Of a stretch of DNA of 7,406 bases, positions 1-5,708 are shown in pieces. Source of the stretch: a bacterium (GTDB taxonomy: Bacteria; Patescibacteria; Microgenomatia; Levybacterales; GWA1-39-11); NCBI GenBank assembly GCA_021825285.1, contig JAKAHW010000048.1, forward strand, positions 1-7,406. Direction: 5' to 3'. The translations under genes were made by a program, and so were the position numbers. The notes beneath the pieces were generated by a model that was not told where the DNA came from, searched no databases, and saw only the letters and a list, made by a program, of their open reading frames with translations. Each line of letters begins with the position of its first letter. Positions within the stretch are counted from its first letter, which is position 1.

Positions 1-2
1 CG

Positions 3-56
3 GAAGTATCTACAATGTGTACCATTAAAAAAACACTTTCAGAGCTTAATAAGTAA
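3..56 (+). CDS. Possible 3' end of a gene truncated by the window edge
   Basis: From base 3 the + strand is open to a TAA at 54-56 and reads EVSTMCTIKKTLSELNK, a plausible charged C-terminus. The same orientation as the next gene is consistent with a coding tail ending here. Only 17 codons are visible, and a second frame is also open to a stop at 64-66, so the frame choice is a judgement. No function can be assigned. Confidence 0.3.
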   Translation, partial: EVSTMCTIKKTLSELNK

Positions 57-107
57 TACGCATTGAAGGTTCTACTTTCTTTTTCTCTCTTCCCCTTAAT
101 TAAATTC

Positions 108-136
108 TTGATTACCCTCTAACTATAAGCTATAAT
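108..136 (+). promoter_or_regulatory. Sigma70-type promoter for the 143-517 gene (leaderless)
   Basis: TTGATT (108-113), a 17-nt spacer, and a perfect TATAAT (131-136). Only six bases separate the -10 box from the ATG at 143, so the expected transcription start falls on or next to the A of the ATG. There is no room for a ribosome binding site. This supports both the reality and the start of the downstream gene. Confidence 0.75.
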
Positions 137-142
137 TCACGG

Positions 143-517
143 ATGACTCACCCTGAAAGACAAGAAGCGGGTATTGCCGATTTTTTACTTAACGCATCTG
201 TAAAAAGCTATAAACTGCCAGGTTTCGATGGAATAACATTGGTTCATTCCTCAAGTCAAGAAACTCGATTTAGAGAAACAGCGCTCGCTCAAGGCTATGG
301 AACCTGGAACATGGGTAGGAGTCTTGTTAGTGGTTCAACCATATATCACACCTACCTTACTTATGATGTAAGCCGATGGGAAGTTGAAGTTTTTGTGCCA
401 AGAGATGCTGCGGAGAGAAAAGCTGAAATGGCAAAAAAAATGGCTGAAGGTTGGAGTTGGGATCCTGCAGGATCAAGAATTGTATTTCATAAAGCAGTTG
501 CTCCTGACCGTTCTTAA
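143..517 (+). CDS. Hypothetical protein, 124 aa
   Basis: I do not recognise this protein. It has no signal peptide or membrane segment and looks like a small soluble cytoplasmic protein. Residues 1-30 are helix-friendly. The middle (about 28-83) has alternating hydrophobic and polar stretches such as GITLVHSS, TIYHTYLTYDV and WEVEVFV that suggest beta strands. Residues 87-102 form a charged helix with AERKAEMAKKMAEG, followed by a Trp-containing tail (GWSWDP). No catalytic motif stands out. The main evidence that it is a real gene is the near-consensus promoter whose predicted start site coincides with the ATG. It is the only complete + strand gene here and ends tail to tail with the - strand gene at 514-720, sharing a TTAA. 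Confidence 0.7.
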   Translation: MTHPERQEAGIADFLLNASVKSYKLPGFDGITLVHSSSQETRFRETALAQGYGTWNMGRSLVSGSTIYHTYLTYDVSRWEVEVFVPRDAAERKAEMAKKMAEGWSWDPAGSRIVFHKAVAPDRS

Positions 518-720
518 AACCTTTCTTTTCCTCCTCTATGGAACGCTCTCTCTATTTCCGTCGCAGTTGCAGATCTTCCACCTCTTATATCGCGTTTAGC
601 TTCATCTCCTTTATATATACCTGCTAGAAGTATGAGCAACTCATTGGGGGAAGAGGGGGCTTCCGGAATACTCCTTTGCTTTTGAAGTCTTTCGTATATT
701 TCGGCGTAAACGTTGCCCAC
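514..720 (-). CDS. Small hypothetical protein, 68 aa, GTG start
   Basis: Unrecognised small basic and acidic soluble protein. The N-terminal part (NVYAEIYERLQKQRS) and the central NELLILLAGIYKGDEAKRD look helical. The Arg-rich C-terminus (RGGRSATATEIERAFHRGGKERF) could contact nucleic acid, but that is only a guess. The start is GTG at 718-720, chosen because a promoter with a consensus TTGACA sits immediately upstream with its -10 box eight bases from the GTG. The stop codon overlaps that of the convergent 143-517 gene. It lies downstream of dinB on the same strand but has its own promoter, so it is probably a separate unit. Short length and no homology evidence keep confidence moderate. Confidence 0.55.
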   Translation of the reverse strand: MGNVYAEIYERLQKQRSIPEAPSSPNELLILLAGIYKGDEAKRDIRGGRSATATEIERAFHRGGKERF

Positions 721-728
721 TCGATAAT

Positions 729-759
729 ACTATAACATTACCCATCGATTGCTTGTCAA
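729..759 (-). promoter_or_regulatory. Promoter for the 68-aa gene (leaderless GTG)
   Basis: Read on the - strand: TTGACA (759-754), a 19-nt spacer and TATAGT (734-729), preceded by TG in extended -10 spacing. If GTTATA is taken as the -10 box instead, the spacer is 17. Eight bases separate TATAGT from the GTG start at 720, so the transcript would begin at or within a few bases of the start codon. Confidence 0.6.
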
Positions 760-767
760 GTGCTTTT

Positions 768-1997
768 TTAAATATTTTTTAACGTTGACCGCTGGTATTT
801 ATCGGCAAAATAGCCATTTGGTTTGGTATGAAGCCGTGGAGCATTTACAAGATATCCTCGCCTTATTGTATGATGCCCAAATCTCTCATTTATAGCATCA
901 ATTGTCTTGACTACATCTTCTTTTTTGGGATTTTCAAATAAACTTAGCGTGGCTGCGTTCTCATCAATTAGGTTTGAGACCCAAACCCCCATTTGCCTTA
1001 CCATGTGATCCCATTTCCATTTTTTATATAAAGAAAGGCAATTTTTATAAATATCCTCTCCTAAATTAGTATAGGTTTGAAAAGTTTGTCTTCCACCCAT
1101 ATTTGCTTCTCCCGCCAAATATAAGCCTACGGTTCTGCCTTTTTTATTAATTCTTCTAAGTTTAATTGCTATTTCATCAGATAGCTCAAACAGAATTTTA
1201 AGAATTTTGTCTTGGTCATGCTCATTCTGAGGAAGACAGTAATTGCGTCCCACAGATTTTGTGACAACATCTTCCATGTAGGAAATAACAGGTGAATCAT
1301 CCTGCGCCAAAGAAATTCTTTTCAAATTCAGGGAAGCAATATTTCCAAACTCCTTTCTTAAAAGGTGGAGGGGATATTCCCTTAGTTGTATTAAGTTAAA
1401 AACCCCCAGCATATTTAACCTGCGTTTAAATCTTTCTCCAATTCCGCACATATCCGTCAATTTCACATTCCCAAACACTTCATCTACGTTTTGCCTATCA
1501 ATAAGAAAGAACCCATCGGGTTTGTTAAGCCCGGATCCAAGTTTTGCAAGAAGCTTATTATATGAAGCGCCTACAGAAACAGTAATTGTAGAGCTAATTT
1601 CATCGGCTACTTTTTTTTTAAAAGACGCGACAAGACTTAAGAGGGAAGGGTGGAGGTGCATTATCGGCGTAGCATCGATAAATACTTCATCAAGTGAAAA
1701 TACTTCAACAAGAGGAGAAAAATTTGAGGCGATTTCGATAAATTTTTTAGTTATTTCAAGATATCTTTCAAAATCTGCCTTAACCAATATAATGTCAGGG
1801 CATAATCTTTGGGCTTCCCAGCTTCTTGTACCCGTTTTTATACCAAACTTTTTGGCTTCACGTGAAGCAGCAATTATACAAGTCCTTCCGTTCTCTGCAG
1901 TTACCCCGATTGGTTTATTTCGTAAATTTGGATTGAAATGTTGTTCGCAAGAAGCAAAGAATGAGTCAAAGTCGATGTGCAAAATTGTTTTATCCAT
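768..1997 (-). CDS. dinB: DNA polymerase IV (Y-family translesion polymerase)
   Basis: Error-prone Y-family polymerase that copies past lesions which stall the replicase. From the chosen ATG (1997) the protein has 409 aa, normal for DinB. The N-terminus HIDFDSFFASCEQ carries the first metal-binding Asp (D9) and the steric-gate aromatic (F14). The palm motif SLDE at 101-104 supplies D103 and E104. The fingers segment IIAASREAKKFGI (41-53) and the thumb helix-hairpin-helix MCGIGERFKRRL (183-194) follow, then the little-finger domain. LSLF at 351-354 resembles the internal beta-clamp-binding motif (QLSLF type), although the usual Gln is not conserved. The frame stays open upstream to a TTG at 2081, adding 28 residues, but these do not resemble DinB, and family members start just before the HIDFD motif. 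No Shine-Dalgarno is visible. It lies downstream of a NUDIX gene but behind a terminator, so it likely has its own promoter. Confidence 0.95.
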   Translation of the reverse strand: MDKTILHIDFDSFFASCEQHFNPNLRNKPIGVTAENGRTCIIAASREAKKFGIKTGTRSWEAQRLCPDIILVKADFERYLEITKKFIEIASNFSPLVEVFSLDEVFIDATPIMHLHPSLLSLVASFKKKVADEISSTITVSVGASYNKLLAKLGSGLNKPDGFFLIDRQNVDEVFGNVKLTDMCGIGERFKRRLNMLGVFNLIQLREYPLHLLRKEFGNIASLNLKRISLAQDDSPVISYMEDVVTKSVGRNYCLPQNEHDQDKILKILFELSDEIAIKLRRINKKGRTVGLYLAGEANMGGRQTFQTYTNLGEDIYKNCLSLYKKWKWDHMVRQMGVWVSNLIDENAATLSLFENPKKEDVVKTIDAINERFGHHTIRRGYLVNAPRLHTKPNGYFADKYQRSTLKNI

Positions 1998-2101
1998 TAA
2001 GTTAAACGAGAAACCAGAATGCATACATCTTAAGAATTCTTCGAAAAAGGTTTGGGGTTTTGGGTTTACCCTGAGGAGCAAAGCGACGAACGGGCAGAAA
2101 T

Positions 2102-2144
2102 ATCATAGAGCATTAATCTTACGAGAAAAATATTCGAAAAACAA
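2102..2144 (-). promoter_or_regulatory. Candidate dinB promoter region
   Basis: Two possible -10 boxes lie between the NUDIX terminator and dinB: TAAGAT (2121-2116), with TTGTTT (2144-2139) 17 bases upstream as a weak -35, and TATGAT (2107-2102) without a clear -35. Either would give an untranslated leader of about 95-115 bases before the ATG at 1997, unlike the leaderless layout of other genes here. The -35 candidate sits inside the CGAA repeat cluster. Confidence 0.35.
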
Positions 2145-2160
2145 TCGAACAAAATACGAA
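2133..2160. promoter_or_regulatory. Possible operator: three CGAA repeats at 11-bp spacing
   Basis: CGAA starts at 2135, 2146 and 2157, exactly 11 bases apart, each followed by A/C and then A-rich bases. The first two also form an inverted repeat, TTCGA-N7-TCGAA (2133-2149). The cluster covers the candidate -35 of dinB and lies on one face of the helix, as expected for a regulator binding site. It is not a clear match to the LexA boxes I know, so the function is inferred. Confidence 0.3.
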
Positions 2161-2181
2161 AAAATGAGACAAACTATCTCA
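2159..2181 (-). terminator. Rho-independent terminator after the NUDIX gene
   Basis: On the - strand, TGAGAT and GTCTCA form a six-pair stem (five Watson-Crick pairs plus an inner T-G pair) around a five-base loop (2181-2165). Six T residues follow at once (2164-2159). The stem includes the NUDIX stop codon. It is short and AT-rich, so it may be a weak terminator. Confidence 0.45.
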
Positions 2182-2608
2182 ATTTAAAGAGACGAATGCA
2201 GGAGGTACCGTCTAAAACTAAGGGAAGATTCATGGCTTCATCGAGGGTCGCCCAAACGAATTCTGAGTGCTCATCTAGCTTTAATCTTACCTGGGGATCA
2301 TAATCCAGTTTTGCTTCAAACATTTCAAATAGAAAATCATGATCCGGATATTTAACATATAGTTTCTTGAAGTATTTTAAATCTTTTTTATTTAAGTCGA
2401 TTCCTGTTTCTTCTTTTATCTCACGAATTACAGTTTCGACATTCGTTTCGTTTTCTTCCTTCTTTCCTCCCGGTGTGCAAAATTTTCCTCCTTCGTGCTT
2501 ATCTTGTCCGCGGCGGAGAAACAAAAATTCTCCCTTGGAATTGGAAAGGAAAACCGAAACAGTGTGATACCAAGGCTCGAAAACTTCTGGTTTTTCTTCA
2601 AATATCAT
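2174..2608 (-). CDS. NUDIX hydrolase (MutT-like)
   Basis: Cytoplasmic pyrophosphohydrolase of the NUDIX superfamily, 144 aa, a typical single-domain length. The NUDIX box is complete: G48-x5-E54-x7-R62 E I K E E T G I70, giving the metal-binding glutamates E63, E66 and E67. Strand residues 14-33 (YHTVSVFLSNSKGEFLFLRR) and the GGKFCTPGG turn before the box are standard for the fold. The substrate cannot be read from sequence: oxidised dNTPs, other nucleotides, or nucleotide sugars are all possible. The ATG at 2608 is seven bases after a perfect TATAAT, so the mRNA is likely leaderless. A hairpin terminator overlaps its stop. Its position just before dinB would suit a role in protecting the nucleotide pool, but the two appear to be separate transcription units. 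Confidence 0.93.
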   Translation of the reverse strand: MIFEEKPEVFEPWYHTVSVFLSNSKGEFLFLRRGQDKHEGGKFCTPGGKKEENETNVETVIREIKEETGIDLNKKDLKYFKKLYVKYPDHDFLFEMFEAKLDYDPQVRLKLDEHSEFVWATLDEAMNLPLVLDGTSCIRLFKLR

Positions 2609-2615
2609 TTACCAA

Positions 2616-2621
2616 ATTATA
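2616..2621 (-). promoter_or_regulatory. -10 box for the NUDIX gene
   Basis: A perfect TATAAT on the - strand lies in the short gap after the deacetylase stop codon, seven bases before the NUDIX ATG. No convincing -35 is seen at 16-18 bases upstream. The position predicts transcription starting at the ATG. Confidence 0.55.
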
Positions 2622-2624
2622 CAC

Positions 2625-3563
2625 CTAGATGCCGTATGAGGAGAGTGAAGCATTCCCAATTCTGGTTCTTTTCAAAGTATAAATATAGGAATCGCACTGG
2701 ATATGAGAGGGGTTGGTCGTAAATGCTCCCAGGAATCCGTTTTTCTTCAAAATTTCTATCGCCATTTGGCTTGAAGGACCATAAGGGTATGTAAAAATAA
2801 CTACTGGTTTACCCAGCTGCTGTTCAAGCTGCTGTTTAGCCAAAACTATCTCTTGCTCAACCTTTTCATAAGGACCCTTGGCTATAGAATAGTGGGACCA
2901 TGTGTGATCATAAGCATACACTAAACCCGAATTCACCATTTCTTTTAAGTTGTCCCATGTCATATACCCGGAATTCCCGAGCAAACCTGTTGGAATCATC
3001 AAGTTTATCTTTATATTGTATTTTTTTGCAGAAGCGAATGCATAACTATAATTATCGGAATAGCCATCATCAAGAGTAACAACAATTGTTTTTGGAGGAA
3101 GTGGGGTATGTGCAATTAGGGCACGGACCAGTTCTTCGGCCGAAATGGTATTGTAGCCTTTTTCGGCCAAATATTTCATTTGGTTATCAAAAGTTCCCGC
3201 ATCAACAGTTAGCTGTGCATGCCCTTCTTTTTTGGCTAATTCATAGGGCTCCACGTGATGATACATAAGAACAGGGACATTAAGACAAAATCCTGAAGGC
3301 GGTTGCTCGGTTGGAGTAGGTGTAATTTTGGCAGTAGGAGAAGCCGTGGGAGCAAGATCCAAGGAGTGGCCAAATAAATCCTTAAAAGAAGCCTTGCTGT
3401 AATTTATTGTACTTCCGTATGCTTTTTTAACCTCTTTCTTTTTAACACTAACTGAAAAATTAGCATAAAATAGACTCAATAAGATGCTTAAACCGGCCAA
3501 AATTAAGAGAACATTCCCGTAGCTTTTGTGGCGCTTGGTGTGCTTTAAAGTCTTTTTTTTCAT
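2625..3563 (-). CDS. Membrane-anchored polysaccharide deacetylase (CE4 family)
   Basis: Extracytoplasmic, metal-dependent deacetylase of the carbohydrate esterase 4 family, 312 aa, which would remove acetyl groups from N-acetylated sugars of peptidoglycan or a surface polysaccharide. After a Lys-rich N-terminus, residues about 17-35 form one membrane segment (signal anchor). A Pro/Thr-rich stalk follows at 71-90 (APTASPTAKITPTPTEQPP). The catalytic domain begins with VPVLMYHHV (96-104). Motif TLDDGY (163-168) gives the catalytic and metal Asp pair D165/D166, HTWSH (220-224) gives the two metal His, and FTYPYG (257-262) matches the YPYG motif of the PgaB/IcaB-type branch. Its ATG overlaps the stop of the upstream alpha/beta hydrolase by four bases (ATGA), so the two are translationally coupled. 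The exact glycan substrate is unknown. Confidence 0.92.
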   Translation of the reverse strand: MKKKTLKHTKRHKSYGNVLLILAGLSILLSLFYANFSVSVKKKEVKKAYGSTINYSKASFKDLFGHSLDLAPTASPTAKITPTPTEQPPSGFCLNVPVLMYHHVEPYELAKKEGHAQLTVDAGTFDNQMKYLAEKGYNTISAEELVRALIAHTPLPPKTIVVTLDDGYSDNYSYAFASAKKYNIKINLMIPTGLLGNSGYMTWDNLKEMVNSGLVYAYDHTWSHYSIAKGPYEKVEQEIVLAKQQLEQQLGKPVVIFTYPYGPSSQMAIEILKKNGFLGAFTTNPSHIQCDSYIYTLKRTRIGNASLSSYGI

Positions 3564-4291
3564 AGATACAACCGGGACCTAAACCAATCCTTTAATATCT
3601 TTTCAACTTCATCCCTAAATTTTCCTTCTTTTATGCTGTGCTGGGCGCCTTTCATAATTATATGTGTTAGGTTTTGTTTATCCACCATGTCATTTTTATA
3701 GTTCTCAATTGTTTCGTGTGGGATAACATCGTCCAATTCCGATTCTATAATTAAAACGTTACCTCTAAAATTATTCAGAGCATCCAAAGCGTAGGTTTCA
3801 GAAGACTTTTTTGTCTTTTTTCTCCATGCCGCTATTAGGTGATCTTCATGGCTTGATGTTGCCTTTATGTTATTAAAGTCTTCGTTTGGATAATCTGCCG
3901 GAACACGAAGGACTAAGTTCTTTACGTTTCTTTTTTTCGTAAGTAATGCAACAAGATACCCCCCAAAACTTGACCCTACCGCGCTTATATTATCTTTATC
4001 AACGCCTTTAACGGTTAATAAGTAATCATAACTTGCTAGGACATCATCCAAAAACTCTTTGATAGTAAACGAATTAATATCACCATTACTTTCTCCATGA
4101 CCTCGCATGTCAAACAATAAACAAATATATCCCATTTCCGACAATGCTTTTGCGTATTGGTAGCTTCTGTCTTTTCTACTGGTCCAGCCATGAACAAATA
4201 AAATTGCTGCGTTCTTGTCTTTAACTTTTTTTGGAAGAAAAATTACGGCGTCTAGAGTTAAATTTTCTGAAACAAAAGACACTTTTTTCAT
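3560..4291 (-). CDS. Alpha/beta hydrolase (serine esterase/peptidase-like)
   Basis: Cytoplasmic alpha/beta-fold hydrolase, 243 aa, with no signal peptide. The oxyanion-hole strand LFVHGWTS (31-38) and the FDMRGHGES loop (60-68) are classic. The nucleophile elbow GSSFGG (106-111) gives Ser108. The acid is probably Asp187 in ESELDDVIP, and the base is His218 in GAQHS, so the triad looks complete. The pattern resembles prolyl-oligopeptidase-like and acyl esterases, but the substrate is open. It is the first gene of a two-gene unit with the deacetylase through a four-base ATGA overlap. It starts 44 bases after tRNA-His. I see no strong promoter or ribosome binding site in that gap, so it may be read through from the tRNA transcript. 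A cell-envelope role is suggested only by the coupling. Confidence 0.93.
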   Translation of the reverse strand: MKKVSFVSENLTLDAVIFLPKKVKDKNAAILFVHGWTSRKDRSYQYAKALSEMGYICLLFDMRGHGESNGDINSFTIKEFLDDVLASYDYLLTVKGVDKDNISAVGSSFGGYLVALLTKKRNVKNLVLRVPADYPNEDFNNIKATSSHEDHLIAAWRKKTKKSSETYALDALNNFRGNVLIIESELDDVIPHETIENYKNDMVDKQNLTHIIMKGAQHSIKEGKFRDEVEKILKDWFRSRLYL

Positions 4292-4325
4292 ATTTTTGTG
4301 TAGTATTTATGGAAATTATCTAACT

Positions 4326-4333
4326 AAAAAAAA
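4326..4333 (-). terminator. T8 tract just after tRNA-His
   Basis: Eight consecutive T residues on the - strand start two or three bases beyond the tRNA-His 3' end. The tract could give partial termination using the tRNA's own helices as the hairpin, but there is no separate stem-loop, so this is a weak call. Confidence 0.25.
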
Positions 4334-4335
4334 TG

Positions 4336-4410
4336 GGTGATGTACCGGACTTGAACCGGCAACCTTCAGATCCACAATCTGATGCTCTAACCAATTGAGC
4401 TAACATCACC
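4336..4410 (-). tRNA. tRNA-His (anticodon GTG)
   Basis: Complete cloverleaf on the - strand. The acceptor is GTGATGT paired with ACATCAC, with an extra encoded 5' G(-1) opposite discriminator C73, the identity signature of tRNA-His. The D arm is GCTC/GAGC, the anticodon stem TCAGA/TCTGA, with loop TTGTGGA giving GTG at 4373-4375. The T arm is GCCGG/CCGGT with loop TTCAAGT. No CCA tail is encoded. The first 24 bases are also the last codons and stop of the HNH nuclease gene. No independent promoter is obvious in the 70 bases upstream, so it may be transcribed from the HNH promoter. Confidence 0.97.
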
Positions 4411-4857
4411 GTAAAGACTCAAAATTTCTTTTGCCCATTTTACAATATCTTTCACTCTTCCGCCAGTAGGCTGCACCTTAATCCAAAGCTCTAGATTGTC
4501 TGGTCTATTATCGCTTCTTATACCATTTTTGTGATGAACATTTTCAAATGGATGCAAATATCTACCTAGCTCCTGTTCCATTATAATACGATGTTCATAT
4601 ACTCGTCCACTTTTATCAGAATAAGGGTGATCTCTATGATAAACATAGAGGTATCCATCCTTGCTTAAGTGTTTCTTTTTAGAAAACGGATATTGTTTGC
4701 TTTTAACAAAGCATGCTCTGCATAATACCGATTTTCTTTGTTTCATAACCCCGCAACTAGGACAAGGTATTTTATCCAAATTTTTTCGGCATCTAGGGCA
4801 ACTTTTATGCCTGCTTGAAGCATTAAACAACCTCTTACATCTAAAACACTCTTTCAT
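4387..4857 (-). CDS. HNH endonuclease with N-terminal zinc-knuckle array
   Basis: Free-standing HNH nuclease, 156 aa, of the kind found in phages and as mobile or homing-type genes. The N-terminal third holds four CxxC pairs (C4/C7, C20/C23, C32/C35, C46/C49), enough for two zinc ribbons that likely bind DNA. The middle has DGYLYVYHRDHPYSD (67-81) and EHRIIMEQELGR (88-99). The HNH core is VHHKNGIRSDNRPDNLELW (107-125), with H108/H109 and the downstream Asn residues. The C-terminal stretch QPTGGRVKDIVKWAKEILSLYG (about 129-150) is also typical of the family. The final residues GDVSSIG and the stop TAG are encoded by the 5' end of tRNA-His, so codon 150 begins exactly at the tRNA's first base. 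The ATG at 4857 is seven bases after a -10 box. Target site and mobility are not shown by the sequence. Confidence 0.9.
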   Translation of the reverse strand: MKECFRCKRLFNASSRHKSCPRCRKNLDKIPCPSCGVMKQRKSVLCRACFVKSKQYPFSKKKHLSKDGYLYVYHRDHPYSDKSGRVYEHRIIMEQELGRYLHPFENVHHKNGIRSDNRPDNLELWIKVQPTGGRVKDIVKWAKEILSLYGDVSSIG

Positions 4858-4864
4858 ATTATAT

Positions 4865-4894
4865 ATGGTATCAGGATGTGGAACTTTATGTCAA
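4865..4894 (-). promoter_or_regulatory. Promoter for the HNH gene, possibly also tRNA-His
   Basis: Perfect TTGACA (4894-4889), an 18-nt spacer and TACCAT (4870-4865), with seven bases to the ATG at 4857. The -10 box is only 4 of 6 but keeps the key A2 and T6. Predicted transcription starts at or next to the ATG. GATACC, two bases further upstream, is an alternative -10 with a 16-nt spacer. Confidence 0.55.
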
Positions 4895-4932
4895 GGGTAA
4901 AAGGGCTTTTTTAATGAGGTAGAGAGCCACAA

Positions 4933-5610
4933 TTATTCAATGAGCTCTCCTTCAATGTAAGGAGTTTCAGTTTTTCTGAAGCGTCTTGCAAAAAGAATAC
5001 CTGCTGCAAAGCCCATTATGTGGGCCCAAAAAGCAATTCCGCCTGTTTGGAAAGTTGATGGAAGTGAGACAACTCCTGAAAAAAGCTGTAATACAAACCA
5101 ATAAAAAATGTAAATAAGTGCGGGAATTTCAGCAATCGTAAAAAAGAAGAAGAGAAAAAGAAGAGTCTTGATTTTTGCTTTTGGATACAATACAAAATAG
5201 GCTCCTATAACTCCCGAGACAGCTCCGCTTGCACCAAGTATTGGAATCGAAGACGCAGGACTTATTAAAAATTGCCCCACGTTTCCTGCAATTCCAGCTA
5301 ACAAAAACAGAATTACAAACTTTATCTTCCCTAAATTTGCTTCAACACTGTCCCCAAAGATCCACAAAAACCACATATTTGAAATTATGTGGAGAAAACC
5401 TCCATGCAAAAATATCGAGGTGAAAAAAGGCGTAAGAGTAGTAAGGGATAAAAAGTTTATGTCTTTGGGGATTAAAGAATACTGAAGCAAAAAACCGTCC
5501 ATATTTGGCATAGAAAGTTCCTTGGTGAAAACAAAAAGGTTTATTGCTATCAGAAGTAGTGAGGCAAAAGGAATCTTTCCTGTTCTTACGGAGTCTGAAA
5601 TTGGAAACAT
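4933..5610 (-). CDS. Rhomboid family intramembrane serine protease
   Basis: Polytopic membrane protease, 225 aa, that cleaves transmembrane substrates within the bilayer. The sequence shows at least six hydrophobic segments. The family hallmarks are in order: loop and TM2 region FLHGGFLHIISNMWFLWIFG (67-86) with H74 and N78; the nucleophile motif GASG (126-129) with Ser128; and the catalytic His197 in AHIMGFAAG (196-204). The catalytic Ser-His dyad is therefore intact. The N-terminus MFPISDSVRTGKIPFASLLLIAINLFVF aligns with the normal rhomboid start, which fixes the ATG at 5610. That ATG begins one base after the tRNA-Arg discriminator base, leaving no leader or ribosome binding site, so it must be co-transcribed with the tRNA from the promoter at 5709-5737. 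Natural substrates are not indicated. Confidence 0.95.
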   Translation of the reverse strand: MFPISDSVRTGKIPFASLLLIAINLFVFTKELSMPNMDGFLLQYSLIPKDINFLSLTTLTPFFTSIFLHGGFLHIISNMWFLWIFGDSVEANLGKIKFVILFLLAGIAGNVGQFLISPASSIPILGASGAVSGVIGAYFVLYPKAKIKTLLFLFFFFTIAEIPALIYIFYWFVLQLFSGVVSLPSTFQTGGIAFWAHIMGFAAGILFARRFRKTETPYIEGELIE

Positions 5611-5611
5611 G

Positions 5612-5684
5612 CGCTCTTGGCGGGAATCGAACCCACAACCTACTCTTTAGAAGAGAGTTGCTCTATCCGTTGAGCTACAAGAGC
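5612..5684 (-). tRNA. tRNA-Arg (anticodon TCT)
   Basis: 73-nt cloverleaf on the - strand. The acceptor is GCTCTTG/CAAGAGC with discriminator G. The D arm is GCTC/GAGC, the anticodon stem ACTCT/AGAGT, with loop CTTCTAA giving anticodon TCT (5649-5651), which reads AGA/AGG codons. The T arm is GTGGG/CCCGC with loop TTCGATT. CCA is not encoded; the bases that follow are C and then the rhomboid ATG. A strong promoter lies 24 bases upstream. Confidence 0.97.
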
Positions 5685-5708
5685 ATATTTAGCAAACAAC
5701 TAGCCTTA

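Noticed and set aside
384..599. + strand frame overlapping the 124-aa gene
   Set aside because: Out-of-frame shadow with low-complexity Leu/Phe content; the 143-517 frame has the promoter.
2049..2071. Telomere-like G-rich run (TTTGGGGTTTTGGG) on the + strand, possible quadruplex
   Set aside because: Only two runs reach three or more G, so a stable quadruplex is unlikely; it looks like chance composition.
1998..2081. N-terminal extension of DinB from TTG 2081
   Set aside because: The added 28 residues do not resemble DinB, and the canonical start MDKTILHIDFD at 1997 fits the family.
1522..2187. Long + strand open frame (221 codons)
   Set aside because: It lies antisense to the well-supported dinB gene and its upstream region, and has no family motif; it is a shadow of the - strand reading frame.
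4895..4932. Possible terminator after the rhomboid gene (AAAAAGCCCTTTT region)
   Set aside because: The pairing is mostly A with T, or a four-pair GGCT/AGCC with a long loop, without a proper T tract; not supportable as a terminator.
5342..5638. - strand frame crossing tRNA-Arg and the rhomboid start
   Set aside because: It overlaps the tRNA and the rhomboid gene in another frame and has no protein features; the rhomboid frame has full catalytic motifs.
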